This document shows positions 47,098 through 58,814 of a stretch of DNA of 64,000 bases, in pieces. The notes beneath the pieces were generated by a model, which saw only the letters and a list, made by a program, of their open reading frames with translations, was not told where the DNA came from and searched no databases. The position numbers were made by a program, and so were the translations under genes. The stretch covers positions 59,060,266 to 59,124,265 of the forward strand of contig CM038222.1 of the NCBI GenBank assembly GCA_021442155.1. The letters are read 5' to 3'. Source of the DNA: Cymbidium sinense (Eukaryota > Streptophyta > Magnoliopsida > Asparagales > Orchidaceae). The stretch's first letter is position 1. Each line of letters opens with the position of its first letter.

Positions 47098-49169
47098 TTT
47101 GAGTATCATCCCAATGATGATAGAAAGAGCATATCTTCAAAAGGGTCATGTCAACCTCGGATCATGAATTTCCTCAAACACAAATCGGAAATAAATTGCG
47201 AGTTTAATCCAAAATGGTTTGATGAATATAAAGGTTGGTTAGAAAAGATGCAAAAGATATTGTTTTTGTTATCTTTATAGACGACTTTGGTGAACAAGCA
47301 AGTGGGGATAGTTTTGATAATAAGGGATTTAAAAATTGGAAAAAAAAAAGAAAGATTTGAAGTTCATATTGGCCAAGTTAATAGTGCTCATAATATTGAA
47401 AAAATGTGAAGATTTAATGAATCGATCAACATTGCATTTTCTTATGAAAGACATTCATCAAAATCGAAGGGATTACGTAACGATTATGTGCCACAATTGA
47501 TTGTGTATGCTTTCTTTTAAGCCAAGGATTAGCTTTTCGTCATGATGAATCGAGGATTCAAAATCAAGAAAATTTTCTTGAACTTCAGCACTTTTAATGA
47601 AAGTATAATGAAAGTATTAATAAGTCCTTGAAAATGCTCCGTGAAATAATAAGTTAACCGCCTAAAATTGAAGGATATTACACATGCTATTGAGACTTCA
47701 AATACTATTATCAATGATTTGGGTAATGAGTTATTTGGTAGCTCTTTAGATGAATCTATGTATCAATGAACAAGTGGCTATTGTGATTCATTATGTTGAT
47801 AAGAGCATTGTTGGCGCCTCGGTATTATACATGTGGTGAAACAATCCAACACTTAAATATATTGAGGCACTTTTCTCAAAGCATGGATTGAGTATATCGC
47901 GAATACGTGGTCAAGGTTATGATGGAGCTAGCAACATGCGTGGTGAGTTTCATGGATTAAAAGCTTTAATCTTGAAAGAAAATAATTCAGCTTATTACAT
48001 TCATTATTTTGCTCATCAATTACAATTAGATTTGTCTAAGAATCATATTCAGATTGCTACATTTTTTAATAATGTATCTAATTTGATAAATATTGTTGGA
48101 AGTTCTTGCAAAAGGAGAGAAGTTTTAATTGAAAGACAATTAAACAAAGTTGTTGAGCAAATAAGGAGTGGAGAACTACAAGATGGCAGAGGTTTAAATC
48201 AAGAAATAACTCTTCAACGAGTGGAGATGCTGGGGATCACATTATGTCGTTGATAAATATACTTATTTTATTTGGATCTATTATAGATGTTCTTGATATA
48301 ATTGTAGAAGATGGTTTAAATGAACAAAGAGGTGAAGCAAATGTTCTCGCTTGATTCAATTCAATGTTTTGAGTTTGTTTTCAATCTGCACTTGATGAAA
48401 TCCATATTAGGAATCATGAATGAGTTATCTCAAGTTTTAAAAAAAAAGGATCAAGATATTATAAATGCCATGACTTTGGTGGTGTCAAAACAAAGACTAC
48501 AAAATATGGGATGATGGTTGGAACATTTTATTTGAAGAAGTTCATGCATTTTGTGAGAAAAATGATATACTTGTGCCAAATATGAGTGATGATTTATTAT
48601 GCGTGGAAGATCAAAAGATATGCTCAAGGAATCACCAATCTACATTATTATCAAGTTGAGTTATTTGATATGACAACTTCGTGAGCTTAACAAGATTTGA
48701 TGAGGCCAATCAATTACTTTTATATGTGACATGCTTGAATCTATGTGATTCTTTTCGCCTTTTGATAAAAAAAAATTGATATGTTTGGCAAAGTTTAATC
48801 CCACACTTCTCGCTTTGATATTATTATTTTAGGTCAACTTGAGAATTATATTATTGACATGAAATCCAATGATTCATTTTGAAGTTGAAGGAATTGAGAA
48901 CTTGCACAAAAGTTAGTAGTAGAGACAAAGAAAATGATATTTATCCTCTTGTATATTTGCTAATAAAGCTTGCTTTGATATTGACAATCGCTACAAAGAA
49001 TCTGAAAGAGCATTTTCATGAAGATCAAAAAAATCGCCGCAATAGAATGGGAGATTCTTGGATGAATGATTGTCTTATTACATATATTGAAAAAGATGTA
49101 TTTAAGAGTGTTGATAAAGAATTGATTGTACAACGCTTTCAAAATATGAAGACTAAGGAGAAGTTATAA
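47098..49169 (+). pseudogene. hAT transposase (zinc finger MYM-type 1-like / DUF4371 type)
   Basis: Family segments appear in order. First come EYHPNDDRK and KGSCQPRI (about 47100-47160), then FNPKWFDEY with KGWLEKMQK (about 47205-47255), and QGLAFR-like sequence (about 47525). The main core at 47888-48253 reads ISRIRGQGYDGASNMRGEF, LILKENNSAYYIHYFAHQLQL and ASCKRRE-like residues. A tail at 48879-49169 has YPLVYLLIKLALILTIAT and RNRMGDSWMNDCLITYIEKD, the hAT dimerisation region. These are established features of plant TTF/zinc-finger MYM-type transposase proteins. There are many stops and shifts, so it is inactive. Confidence 0.9.
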
Positions 49170-49299
49170 ATGGTATGTAATGTAAAAAAAATTTATGTTA
49201 TTGCAAGTTTGATTTTTTATTTTGTTATATGAGATGCTTTGATTTTAATTTTATATAAAAGTAAATTATTCATTATTTTATTGTGCCCTCAAAAAAAAA

Positions 49300-50240
49300 A
49301 TTTGATCCTAAGCCATTGAGGATGAGATAAAATCAAAGAAAAATAATGATATTTGGGATCTTGTCGAATTGTCTAAATCAGTAAAACCCATTGGTTGTAA
49401 ATAAATTTTTAAAATCAAATGGGATTCAAAAGGTAATGTCGAAAGATATAAAGCACATCTAATCACTAAAGGTTTCACTCAAAAGGAATGCATTGATTAT
49501 AGAGAGAATTTCTCTCCAGTTTCTTCGAAAAACTCTTTTAGAATCATTATGACACTAGTAGCTAATTATGATTTAGAATTATATCAGATGGATATAAATA
49601 CTGCATTTCTCAATGGCGACATTGAAGAAACTATATATATGGTGCAACCAGAAAATTTTCAATCTTTTGATTCAAAACACCTGGCATGCAAATTAAAAAA
49701 ATCCATATATGGTTTAAAGTAAGCTCCGAGTCAATGGTATAAGAAATTCGATCAAGTGATTACTTCTTTTGATTTTAAAGAAAATACTATTGATCAATAC
49801 ATTTATCATAAAATAAGTGGGAGTAAATTCATTATCCTAGTGTTATATGTTGATGATATTCTACCGGCAAGTAGTGATATAGGCCTTTTGCATGAAATCA
49901 AGAAATTTCTTTCAAATAAATTTGAAATGAAAGATCTTGGGAATGCATCTTTTGTGTTGGGTATACAAATTCATTAAGATCATTCTCGTGGTATACTTGG
50001 TTTATCACAAAAGACATATATTGATAAAGTGTTTAGTAGATTTGACATTAAAGATTGTGTACCAGAAGATACACCCATTGCTAAAGGTGATAAATTCAGT
50101 TTGTTTCAATGTCTAAAAAATGAATTCGAAAAGAATAAGATGGAAAAGATCCCTTATGCATCTGCAGTAGGGAGTCTTATGTATGCTCAAGTTTGCACGC
50201 CAAGAAGGCGCATTGTTGGAATACTTGAGATATTTAAGTA
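49300..50240 (+). pseudogene. Copia reverse transcriptase
   Basis: Frames read IEDEIKSKKNNDIWDLVELS, then a KGFTQKECIDYRENFSPV block and QMDINTAFLNGDIEETIYM (motif A region, about 49590-49640). The catalytic LYVDDILPASS (motif C, about 49845-49880) and MKDLGNASFVLGIQIH (about 49930-49975) follow. An in-frame stop follows SIYGLK (about 49720), and another follows GIQIH. The catalytic YVDD is intact, but the polyprotein is not. Confidence 0.93.
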
Positions 50241-50760
50241 ACGGAATAGAAAGCACAAAAGCGGGTCAGACCAAGAAAACAAAAGACTTTATGCTCACAT
50301 ATCGAGATCGATCATTTGGAGATCCTGGGTATTCGATTCGATTTTGGTTGCCTCGATAGAAGATCAACTTAGTTATATTTTCTTATTAGTTGGAGGAGTG
50401 CTATCTTGGAAAAGTGTTAAACAATCACTTATAGCTTCTTCCACTATGGAAGCAAATTTATAGCTTGTTATGAGACATCAAACCAAGGAATATGGCTAAA
50501 TTTTATAAATATTTTTCATGAATAGAGGCCATTAAAAAATAAATTGTAATAATAGAGAGTATTCAAAGAACAACTGAAGTTCGTCAAAATCAAAGCATAT
50601 TGACATAAAATTTTTTGTTGTAAAAAAAAGAGTTCAAAGTTCTCAAGTATCTATTGAACATATTAGTACAAATTTTATGATTGTAGATCCACTTAGAAAA
50701 GGTTTATCACCTAAAGTATTTCATGAGCATGTGCTGTATGAGAGTGATTTACTTTGATGA
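50241..50760 (+). pseudogene. Copia RNase H
   Basis: Fragments include GGVLSWKSVKQSLIASSTME (about 50390-50450), the conserved SWKS-KQ-x-VAxSTxEAE-like motif of copia RNase H with losses, and DPLRKGLSPKVFHEHV-like residues near 50690-50730. Frameshifts precede and follow these. Confidence 0.85.
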
Positions 50761-51170
50761 TAGATAAATGAGAGTTTACTTATGATATTCAATGATTGTA
50801 AATATATTTTTCTGATCAAAATAAAATATTGATATTATTTTATAGTTGAAAACTCTGATATTAAGTTATGTAGTTTCAATTGCAGTTTAGCATAAATAAA
50901 TGAAACTATATTTATAACTCTTTTGAGTTATAATATACACCAAATAGACATGATATGATCACATTATGAAATTTTTATGCTACACATTTATACTTGATCT
51001 ATGTCATTAATCATATTGATTTAATGATCATCTTGTTATATAAAAAAATTATAATAAAGATCACTTTGATTATGTCAATATTATTAATTAATTTCGACCA
51101 GATTGTCTAAAGATATCCCTCTAATATATAAAAGAATCCAAGCAATATATATGTGGCCCAAGTGTGAGAT
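50761..51170. other. Copia 3' untranslated region and polypurine tract
   Basis: AT-rich non-coding sequence, ending in GTGGCCCAAGTGTGAGAT just before the 3' LTR, which is the typical polypurine region of plant copia elements. Confidence 0.65.
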
Positions 51171-51605
51171 TGTTAAAAATTTTGAATGCGCTCATGAATT
51201 TAATTATACATTATCATCTTATTTTAAGCCTATTAATTTTGTGATCAAATAAAAATTAATTAATTTTAGGCTTTTGAGATATCTTATTAATTTTATATGA
51301 AATTATCATGTGTAGAGACAGGACTTTTTATTTTATTTTAATGATTGACTAAAATAAAATGAAATGCACTCAAATATAAATAGGGTCATGGTCCTCATTC
51401 TAAAGGATCGGTTTTTATTTTCCTCACATCTCATCTTGAGTGAAAAGAAGACTCTCTCTCTCTCTCTCTCTCTCTCAAAAACACCCTTGTGGAAGGCCAA
51501 AATTCCAATAGCTACATTCAAAGACGCTCCGATTAAATCTTCTTGATGATTTGACATGAGATCCGGGGAAAGATAAATTCATTTTATATTCATATATTTC
51601 CAACA
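51171..51605 (+). repeat. 3' LTR of the copia element
   Basis: 435 bp, TGTTAAAAATTTTGAATGC...TATTTCCAACA. It matches the 5' LTR with many substitutions and a shorter CT run (51452-51476). Confidence 0.93.
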
Positions 51606-51610
51606 TGTAG

Positions 51611-52678
51611 CTCTTCATCGAGATTCTAATAACATAATATTACGCGGCTAACTAATACATAATCATAGTATGTATTGTGTATTGTGTATTATAATAATAG
51701 CCATTAATACACAATATCTATATACATAATATTTTATACTTAATACATAATATTTTAAGGCCAATAGCTAGTATGTGTATTAGATTTGTCGATGATTTAT
51801 AGGAGTCCGATTACACATCCGGAAATGATTATACTCTGCAAGTAATAATTTTTCTAATTTGAAATGATTTCTATGGCTTATAATGCATTTATCATTTATG
51901 GAAAACACTTTGTCACCGTAAAAAGTAACGGAAAAATCATTAAGCTATCAAATTCAACTCCACAATTTCAATTCAATGTAAATTATTTTTGGAGCAGATG
52001 AGAGATTTAATTGTAAATATTATTATGTTTGTGATTAGAATGAGCTTTACACGCAACGCTGATGATTGAAAAAAAAAAAATATCTTTTTAACTCTTCCAT
52101 TGCTCTTGCGCCAATTCAATGAACCTCGTTCTATAGGTTTCTTGACTTCCATTTCCTCATCTCACTTTTTTTATCAAAGTAGAAGTACTTTAATAATCAT
52201 TCTGTGAAGAGTGTGTAAATTTTTAAGTCTCAAAGAGTCTGTTTGGAGGAATCTATAATTTTTTAAAAAATTAATTGTAAAACTACTATAAATAAAATAG
52301 TTTTTTTAAAAAAATTATTATGTGTTATAAGTATTTTTTTAAAAAAAAATTCAAAAAGTAACTTTCTGACAGCCACCACACTCTAATAGTTCTGATTCTC
52401 AAAATAATTTTTTCATCATAAAATTTTTTAAAAAATAGCCAAAAAGTTGATAGTCAAACGAAACTGTTTTACTCTGTGAAAAAATAAAACAGCCAAAAAC
52501 TATCCTAAATACGTCATAAAATATCTTCTATTTTCAATATCATTCATGTGAAAAAATTGAGTTTATTTATAAACTTTTTCAAGTGAGATTTTGATAATTT
52601 TAGTCAATTTGATGTCGTTGGACTTATCATTTGATACATTTAATTTGACTATAAGTTTACTAAAGTAAAAGTTTCGAA
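51611..52678. other. Intergenic, AT-rich, no gene
   Basis: Short TATTGTGTATTGTGTATTA repeats near 51675-51700. At 52230-52510 lies a copy of the AT-rich dispersed repeat also found near 12.3, 35.7, 36.7 and 38.4 kb (TTTGACAGCCACCACACTC-like words). No coding frame is seen. Confidence 0.55.
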
Positions 52679-53467
52679 TGATCTGACATATCAAGCAATC
52701 TTACGTCAAAATATGATTTTAGCCAAAACCGACGGTATCAAGACTTAAATATCATTTTACCTAAATCAATTAAATCCCAAAATAACTCAAAATATGATAA
52801 TAAATCGAAGCGTCTGAAAGGATCTAACGAGCCTAAGATCTCATAATTCGACTTCATTTGCATCCAAATGCTCAAAATACATCAAATGATCGAAGGAATC
52901 ATCTGGTCCGTCCAATCGAGTGGCTATACGTGAATTTACAAGTGCCCTCCATCTATAAGCCTTCATTCCTCACACAATGCCAAGAAGAGGGCTCAAACAA
53001 GTGAAGAAGAGAGCACCGCACGCGTTGTTCACCACCACGCCATCACCATCCTCACCAATCTCGCAATGGGAGTCCAAAGCGAAAGAAGAAGAAAAGAAGA
53101 GTCAAGGAAGAAAGAAGAGTCCAAGAAGGGGAAGAAAGAAAGGAGGGGAGAGAAGCTGAAGGCTCCCAAAGAGATCACTCTGCAAGATTAGACCCGCCGC
53201 ATCAACCATCGCCACATCGCCGCCACAATCGTCATATTGCCTAGTTACCTGTAATTATCACATGTATACGATTGTTTGTTACATACCGCCCTCATAATTC
53301 CAGAATTCAGAAGATCAGACTCAAAACGATACATAGTGGAAGTTTTTTACAAGCAGCCTGGTTTTTTCCCCTTTTGAGTCCACGTTAAAAAGATTGTGTT
53401 TCTTTAATTACGCGCTGACTTCACAAGAGGAGAACTTAATTAAATGACCGATTTTCTAAGAGCAATC
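52679..53467 (+). repeat. Divergent solo LTR of the gypsy family, plus sense
   Basis: Starts TGATCTGACA and contains CAAATGCTCAAAATACATCA, GATCGAAGGAATCATCTGG and CGATACATAGTGGAAG in the order of the solo LTR at 37301. It ends near TTTTCTAAGAGCAATCC. It is more diverged than the others, with no internal sequence. The basic ORF at 52977-53159 inside it follows purine richness and is not a gene. Confidence 0.72.
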
Positions 53468-53832
53468 CCAAATTTAACTAAATTTTTTCTTCAAGCTTTG
53501 CATCTAGAGTATGTTAAATCAAATGTATTTCTTAGTGACGTATAAATTGATGTCAAGAATACAAATAAGTGCCAAACAAGACTTGTATGTGTATAAATCA
53601 ATACATTCAACCATATGAACATTAAATACAAGCAATATGATTATAAAATAAATTTTATTTCTTATGAAATAAAATAAAACATAAATATTATAAAAAATGT
53701 GAATAAATTGATTATTAAAATTATATTTTCATTATCTCTTGGAAAAAAAAATACCTATATATGTGAATAAATACTTATATTATAATGTGATATTATAAAT
53801 TATCACATGATAGCTTCCAATCTTTATAACTG

Positions 53833-53835
<3 letters not shown>

Positions 53836-53873
<38 letters not shown>
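53836..53873. repeat. (CT)n microsatellite upstream of PETJ
   Basis: A 38-bp CT run about 32 bases before the predicted start codon. CT-rich tracts in plant 5' leaders are common; a role here is inference. Confidence 0.95.
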
Positions 53874-53877
<4 letters not shown>

Positions 53878-53904
53878 CTAACTCTCGCCATCCTCTGTTA
53901 TAAA

Positions 53905-56900
53905 ATGCAAGCTTTAACTGTGCTCACATATTCACCCACACGGATTCCTTCATTCTCCTCTTCACAAAAGGCAAGTAATAGCTCCACTTCTGAACTCACA
54001 GATTAATTCTTCTTCTCTGAAAAATGGAAAAAATTATTATTTTTTATATACTTTTCATGCAGAATATAAAAATATATGCTAATACTTCTTAAAATTTGAG
54101 CAGGAGAGACCACTGAGGAAGGAGAAGGATCAGGAGCACAAGAGGCTACAGGGAACTGTAAATTTTCTAGCCAGTCCTCTCCTCTCCGCTATCCTCACCT
54201 TATCCAATCCTCTCCTCCCTATTCCAGGTTAGGTTACTCAACCGCATACTTATTTCCACCTTAGAATGGAACCCAGGAAAAGGACCCATGGAGATTATAA
54301 TGCTCTATTGTCGACCTTATAAACAAATTAAGCAATTGTTTCACTAAAGATAGAGAAATGCCTATGATTTTGATGCATTACAAGAGTCTATTTGATTGAA
54401 AATATTAAAAATATATATTTTTGAAAAGAGATTATTACCTGTGAGATCAGATGTAATTCTACATCAGAATTTTAATAGAATAATATCATATGATGCTCAA
54501 TTAATATATAATTATTATATATTATAATATATTAATATAATATTAATTATATATTAATATATACATTTATATAAATATACATAACAGTTGATAGTCAATA
54601 AAATAATATTATATTAATAAGTGTTACATTATGTCATATTATTTGAATGCAGACATATAAAATTTTTATTTTTGAAATACAAAATATAATAAGTACAATG
54701 TATCTAAAAAAATTCAAGAATTATGTAATTGCCAGTAAAATAAATATTAGAATCATTTTATGTTTGATTTAATGAATTTAAAATTCATTGAAATTATAAT
54801 ATTTTTGAATATAGTGATTTGACTCATTTGACATATTTTTAAAATTTCAAAATTTTATTTTATATTTTATATATTTTCAATGGAATATAAAAAATACGAA
54901 AATATATACAAATATCAAATATAATACAATACATCAATTTTATTTCCGACCAAATAAGTCTTAAAAGTATTTTATTTTACATCATTTTCTCATTATAAAA
55001 TTTGTGAGTGCATGACTATATATATATATTAGAAGCATTATTGCCAAATGCTATGTTTTTAGGTGAGACAGTGATTGAAGTTATTGTCAACAATTTTTCT
55101 TTCATAACAAAGTCATGTTGAAAGTAAAATAAAATAAAATAAAAATGTCCAACATCTTAAATCATGAATGCACATAATCAATAAAATAAAATTAAAAAAT
55201 TTTATGTGAAAAAAAAAATTAAAAAATATTATTCTTAGCTAACTTAATTGAAATAACTTCTACTAATAAGAGAGAATTAGTTACAAAATATCTATCTTGT
55301 TTAACCTTAGACCAAATATCTACAAAGTGAATATAAGCTATTTTTTAGCAATATAATGTAATAAAATTGAGTGTTGGGATAATCCTCCTTCGAGTTGTGA
55401 TAATAGTACATTCAAAATGATCAATTTATCATTAAAATTGACGATGACCATCCTCCTTAGAGATGAAGGGACATTGAGACAATTTATGATTTGGAGGGAC
55501 TACTAAGAATAGTTGGTATAATCAAAATAATTTATTATTTTTTAGTGAAAGATCAAAATCACTTATTATTAATCATTGTCATTATATTCCCCCCATTGTT
55601 GCCTACTATAGGGTTAAGATTGCCCAATTTAGATTAAAGGGATAAAATCTTATAAGCAAATGTTATATGTTTGAATGTCAAGATAACCATTTTATTCCCA
55701 CTCATAAATTAAAACTAGTAGGTTAGAACTTCACACCATTAAATCTAAGGAGATTTACATACATATCACACAATTCTTATGTATTTACATGTCTAACACC
55801 TAAAATTAAATATTTAATTATCTAATATTTTTCTATACTTACATGAATAATATGATATTGAAAATTACGGTATTATATATATATATAAAATAAAATTTAG
55901 GTATTATATATATATAAATACATAATTGCATGTATATAATCCCCTTAAATCTATGCAACGGGACAATATTAAGCATTATAATATATATTGATTGATCAAT
56001 ATAATTTAGATTAATATATAGTAATGAAAGTAAAATTATAGAAATAATTCACAAAAAAAATATAATTTTGAAAGACCACAACAGTTTACAAATTTTGACT
56101 CTTCAAGTTTATGATCTTCTGATAATTGAGTCTTCAGAAGTTTAAGATCATTGATTTTGATATAAATATAAATATAAATCTAGCCCAAGATCATTATTGA
56201 ATGATATAAATATAAATAAATACACATACATGCACATAAATTTATAGTTGTAAGCATGAATGCATGCATTTATATATAATCCATGTAGGTGTATAAGATT
56301 AACAAATTGCCTTAGAATTTTATCATTAACCACAAAAAAATTATTTTTAAATTTTCTTAAAACATACTAAATATAGAAAAAACATTATTATTTGGTATTT
56401 CCATTTATGTAGCCTCATTTTCCCAGCCAGAATCTCCAAAGGGATCAGCACTCTTTCAGAAGGCCTGCATTGGCTGCCATGATATGGGAGGAAACATACT
56501 CCAACCAGTTAATCTTCTCTGAGTTAACCTATTTTCCCAATAAATAAATTTAAAAAAATCAAATTAAATACTTTTTCTTTTAATATATGGATATTTTATT
56601 GATATTCTTAAATATTTGCTTTACATTGTAGGGTGCCACTCTTTTCATCAAAGACCTTCAAAGGTAACAATCATACCACCATATACTTAAAATATAATAA
56701 AATAAAATATTCAAGGAATTATAAATATAACATCTCAAATATATTTATTTCTAAAAATAACATTCATCATTTTTTTAATTATTAAATTATTATCTTTACA
56801 TATTCTATGATCAAATCATTAAAATTTTGACTAATAAATAAATAAATGAAAGGTACGAGTTAAAATTTTATTATGAATTTAAATATTTAATTTTTATTGA

Positions 56901-57317
56901 AATGATGTCTTAATAAAGTTATATTTATTTATTTAATTTCATGCAGGAATGGATTGGTAACAGAAGAGGAGCTATACAACATAACATACTATGGCAAAGG
57001 AAGAATGCCAGTTAAGCGTCAAATTTGCTCAAAACCTTCAAATGAGGAGACTTTGAGCTGCGTGCCTTAAATCAATTTTGAATTTGAGCTTAAACTGAGT
57101 TCGTCTACTTGAAATTTTCAATTTCAAATTAGGGCAAGATTGTTCTAAACTAATGCGATATAAAATGTGCTTTTAGGGATTTGGAGAGAAGTGCACGCCG
57201 AGAGGGCAATGCACATTCGGGCCTCGGCTTCAAGAGGAAGAGATCAAACAGATTGCAGAGTTCGTGAAATTACAAGCTGAAAGAGGATGGCCAAACATTG
57301 AAACCTATGGAGATTGA
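53905..57317 (+). CDS. PETJ: Cytochrome c6A, chloroplast thylakoid lumen; six exons, complete
   Basis: Exons: 53905-53970, 54104-54227, 56431-56507, 56632-56663, 56947-57010 and 57177-57317 (504 nt, 167 aa, one open frame). Residues 1-42 form a Ser/Arg/Lys-rich transit-like peptide. Residues 43-62 (FLASPLLSAILTLSNPLLPI) are a hydrophobic lumen-transfer segment. The mature domain has haem motif CIGCH (76-80), GKGRMP with the probable axial Met120, and the loop CTPRGQC whose Cys127 and Cys133 keep the disulphide spacing that distinguishes c6A from cyanobacterial c6. It ends WPNIETYGD. c6A is a small soluble haem protein whose exact redox role in the lumen is unsettled. All introns have GT-AG ends except intron 1, which reads best as GC-AG (AAG|GCAAGT). 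Intron 2 is 2.2 kb. No frameshift or stop is present, so it is likely functional. The start Met gives the expected family length; no alternative in-frame upstream ATG was found. Confidence 0.92.
54228..56430 (+). other. Intron 2 of PETJ, AT-rich with dispersed repeats
   Basis: A 2203-bp intron with donor GTTAGG and acceptor CCAG. It contains no coding frame. Around 55745-55860 it holds the dispersed sequence ATTTACATGTCTAACACCTA that also occurs near 34.6 and 39.3 kb. Confidence 0.8.
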
Positions 57318-57799
57318 TAAATTTATTTTTTTTTTTAACTAATTTTATAGCTTTTAGATAAATAGCCAAAGGAGAAAATTGGTGTAATTTAAATGAAGAC
57401 ATACTATGGATAAATGCTTATCTATTTATTTGTCATAACTAAAAGGCACCCTATTGGACTCAATATTGTATGATTTTATGTTAAGGATAAAAATGCTATT
57501 CTAAAGAAGAATTTTTTGGCTAAGGGTAAGAGAAGCTTGCACTTAGATTCTTACAAAATAGGAAGAAAAGAGTAACATTAATATCAATAATTTCTTCACA
57601 ACTAGTCCTCATCTTTAAAGTAGGTGGCTGTGCCAATATCATTATCTTCAATTTTATATGAAAGGCAATCTCTCTCTCTTTTAAAATTTAATGGATTGTT
57701 TGATCTCCACATAATATAGATGTAGGTGAAATTCACCGAACCATAAAAAATATTGTCTATGTATTTATTATATTTGATCTTATGTTATTAGAGATAAAA
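57318..57799. other. 3' side of PETJ, no gene
   Basis: Probable 3' untranslated region then AT-rich intergenic sequence. No clear polyadenylation signal stands out among many AATAAA-like words. Confidence 0.4.
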
Positions 57800-58100
57800 T
57801 GTGAAATGAATATATACGTGATAAGATTGGAGTGACTTCAATGATAAATAAGATTAGAGTCAATTTATAGATGGTTTGGCTACAAAACGTCGGCCGTCCG
57901 ATGACCCAATTAGAATAGTAGATGTATTAGATGCTTCTTATGTTAAGAAAGATAGAGGTAGACCTAAAAAGACTTGATTAGGATATATAAAAAATGACCT
58001 TAATTTATTGAAAGTAAATGAGAATTTTATACTTAATAGGATAATGGAGAAAAATGATTCATGTAGGAACAACTAGGATTGTTGTTGTTGTTTTGTTTTT
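57800..58100 (+). pseudogene. LINE 3' end fragment, plus strand
   Basis: Decayed frames read RWFGYKTSAVR, then KKDRGRPKKT and LGYIKNDLNLLKVNENF, matching the C-terminal end of plant L1-type LINE ORF2. It ends in GTTGTTGTTGTTTTG, the usual 3' tail of this LINE group. Confidence 0.8.
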
Positions 58101-58139
58101 ATTAGTCTAACTAGTGATACTAGGTAACACCATGCACCA

Positions 58140-58620
58140 ATCGAAACAATAAAAGGTAAGGAAGTTAAGATTGACAAATTTGATGAGAGATATTTTGTTT
58201 GTTGAAAGATGCGAATAGAATATTATCTTTATTAAAGAAGTTTCATAAGGCTTTTAAAAAATCAAAGCCTTCCACTATTAACTAAGAAGAGTGGGAGTTG
58301 ATGGACAAATAAGCACTAAGAGTTAATTGTGTGTCCTTAACTAAGAATGTTGTCTTTAACAATTTCAATGAAATGGTAACACTAGGTGTGACGAAGAGAT
58401 TATCAGATATGTATTACAAGCTTTCTGATACCAATAAGATGAATCTTACATGCAAATTTTTTTAAATTTTAAGATTTTTGAATGAGTTTATCATCAAACA
58501 CATCAATGAGTTCAACTTCAAAAAAATTAGTTTGAGCTCTGTTTGCATTGATATTGATCTTGAAATTCGTCTTAAGTCAGGTTTCACCAATACTTTGACA
58601 GTTGGAATAGTGGAGAAATA
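58140..58620 (+). pseudogene. Ty1/copia gag fragment
   Basis: Broken frames read KIDKFDERYF, then MRIEYYLY, EEWELMDK and VSLTKNVVFN followed by RLSDMYYKLSDTNKMNL, the conserved course of a copia gag (UBN2-type) domain. No LTR or pol accompanies it, so it is a fragment of a different copia element from the one at 40 kb. Confidence 0.75.
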
Positions 58621-58814
58621 ATGGACAATAGCTTTGGATCAAACAACTAGAAGCTAAATGAAGTAAACAAGAAAAAGATCTGAAGACAATCAATGATGTG
58701 AGATAGGTGAAATCTCTCATCTTCTACTTTGGATGTTGATAACAAGGAAGAGGTAAATTCAAATTGCAAAAACTGAGCCCGCACATACATTATAAAAATC
58801 ACAAAGGTAGACAG

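Larger units (their letters stand above)
44576..49311 (+). mobile_element. hAT-superfamily DNA transposon nested in copia pol
   Basis: GCCATCGAG (44567-44575) before it and GCCATTGAG (49312-49320) after it are near-identical direct repeats. Joining the copia frame over them restores a continuous WM-x-AIEDEIK reading. The left end starts near CACTGGGGCACGGGCC and the right end near TTATTGTGCCCTC plus an A-run. Terminal inverted repeats are poorly preserved. The transposase region is at 47100-49170. Confidence 0.85.
40186..51610 (+). mobile_element. Ty1/copia LTR retrotransposon with perfect TGTAG target duplication
   Basis: LTRs at 40191-40645 and 51171-51605 enclose gag, protease, integrase, RT and RNase H remnants in copia order on the plus strand. 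TGTAG flanks both ends (40186-40190, 51606-51610). A TGGTATCGGGTTA primer-binding-like site follows the 5' LTR and a purine-rich AAGTGTGAGA run precedes the 3' LTR. A 4.7 kb hAT transposon interrupts it. The coding sequence is dead. Confidence 0.95.

Noticed and set aside
52977..53159. Lys/Arg/Ser-rich ORF resembling a nuclear basic peptide
   Set aside because: It is purine-rich sequence inside the divergent solo LTR.
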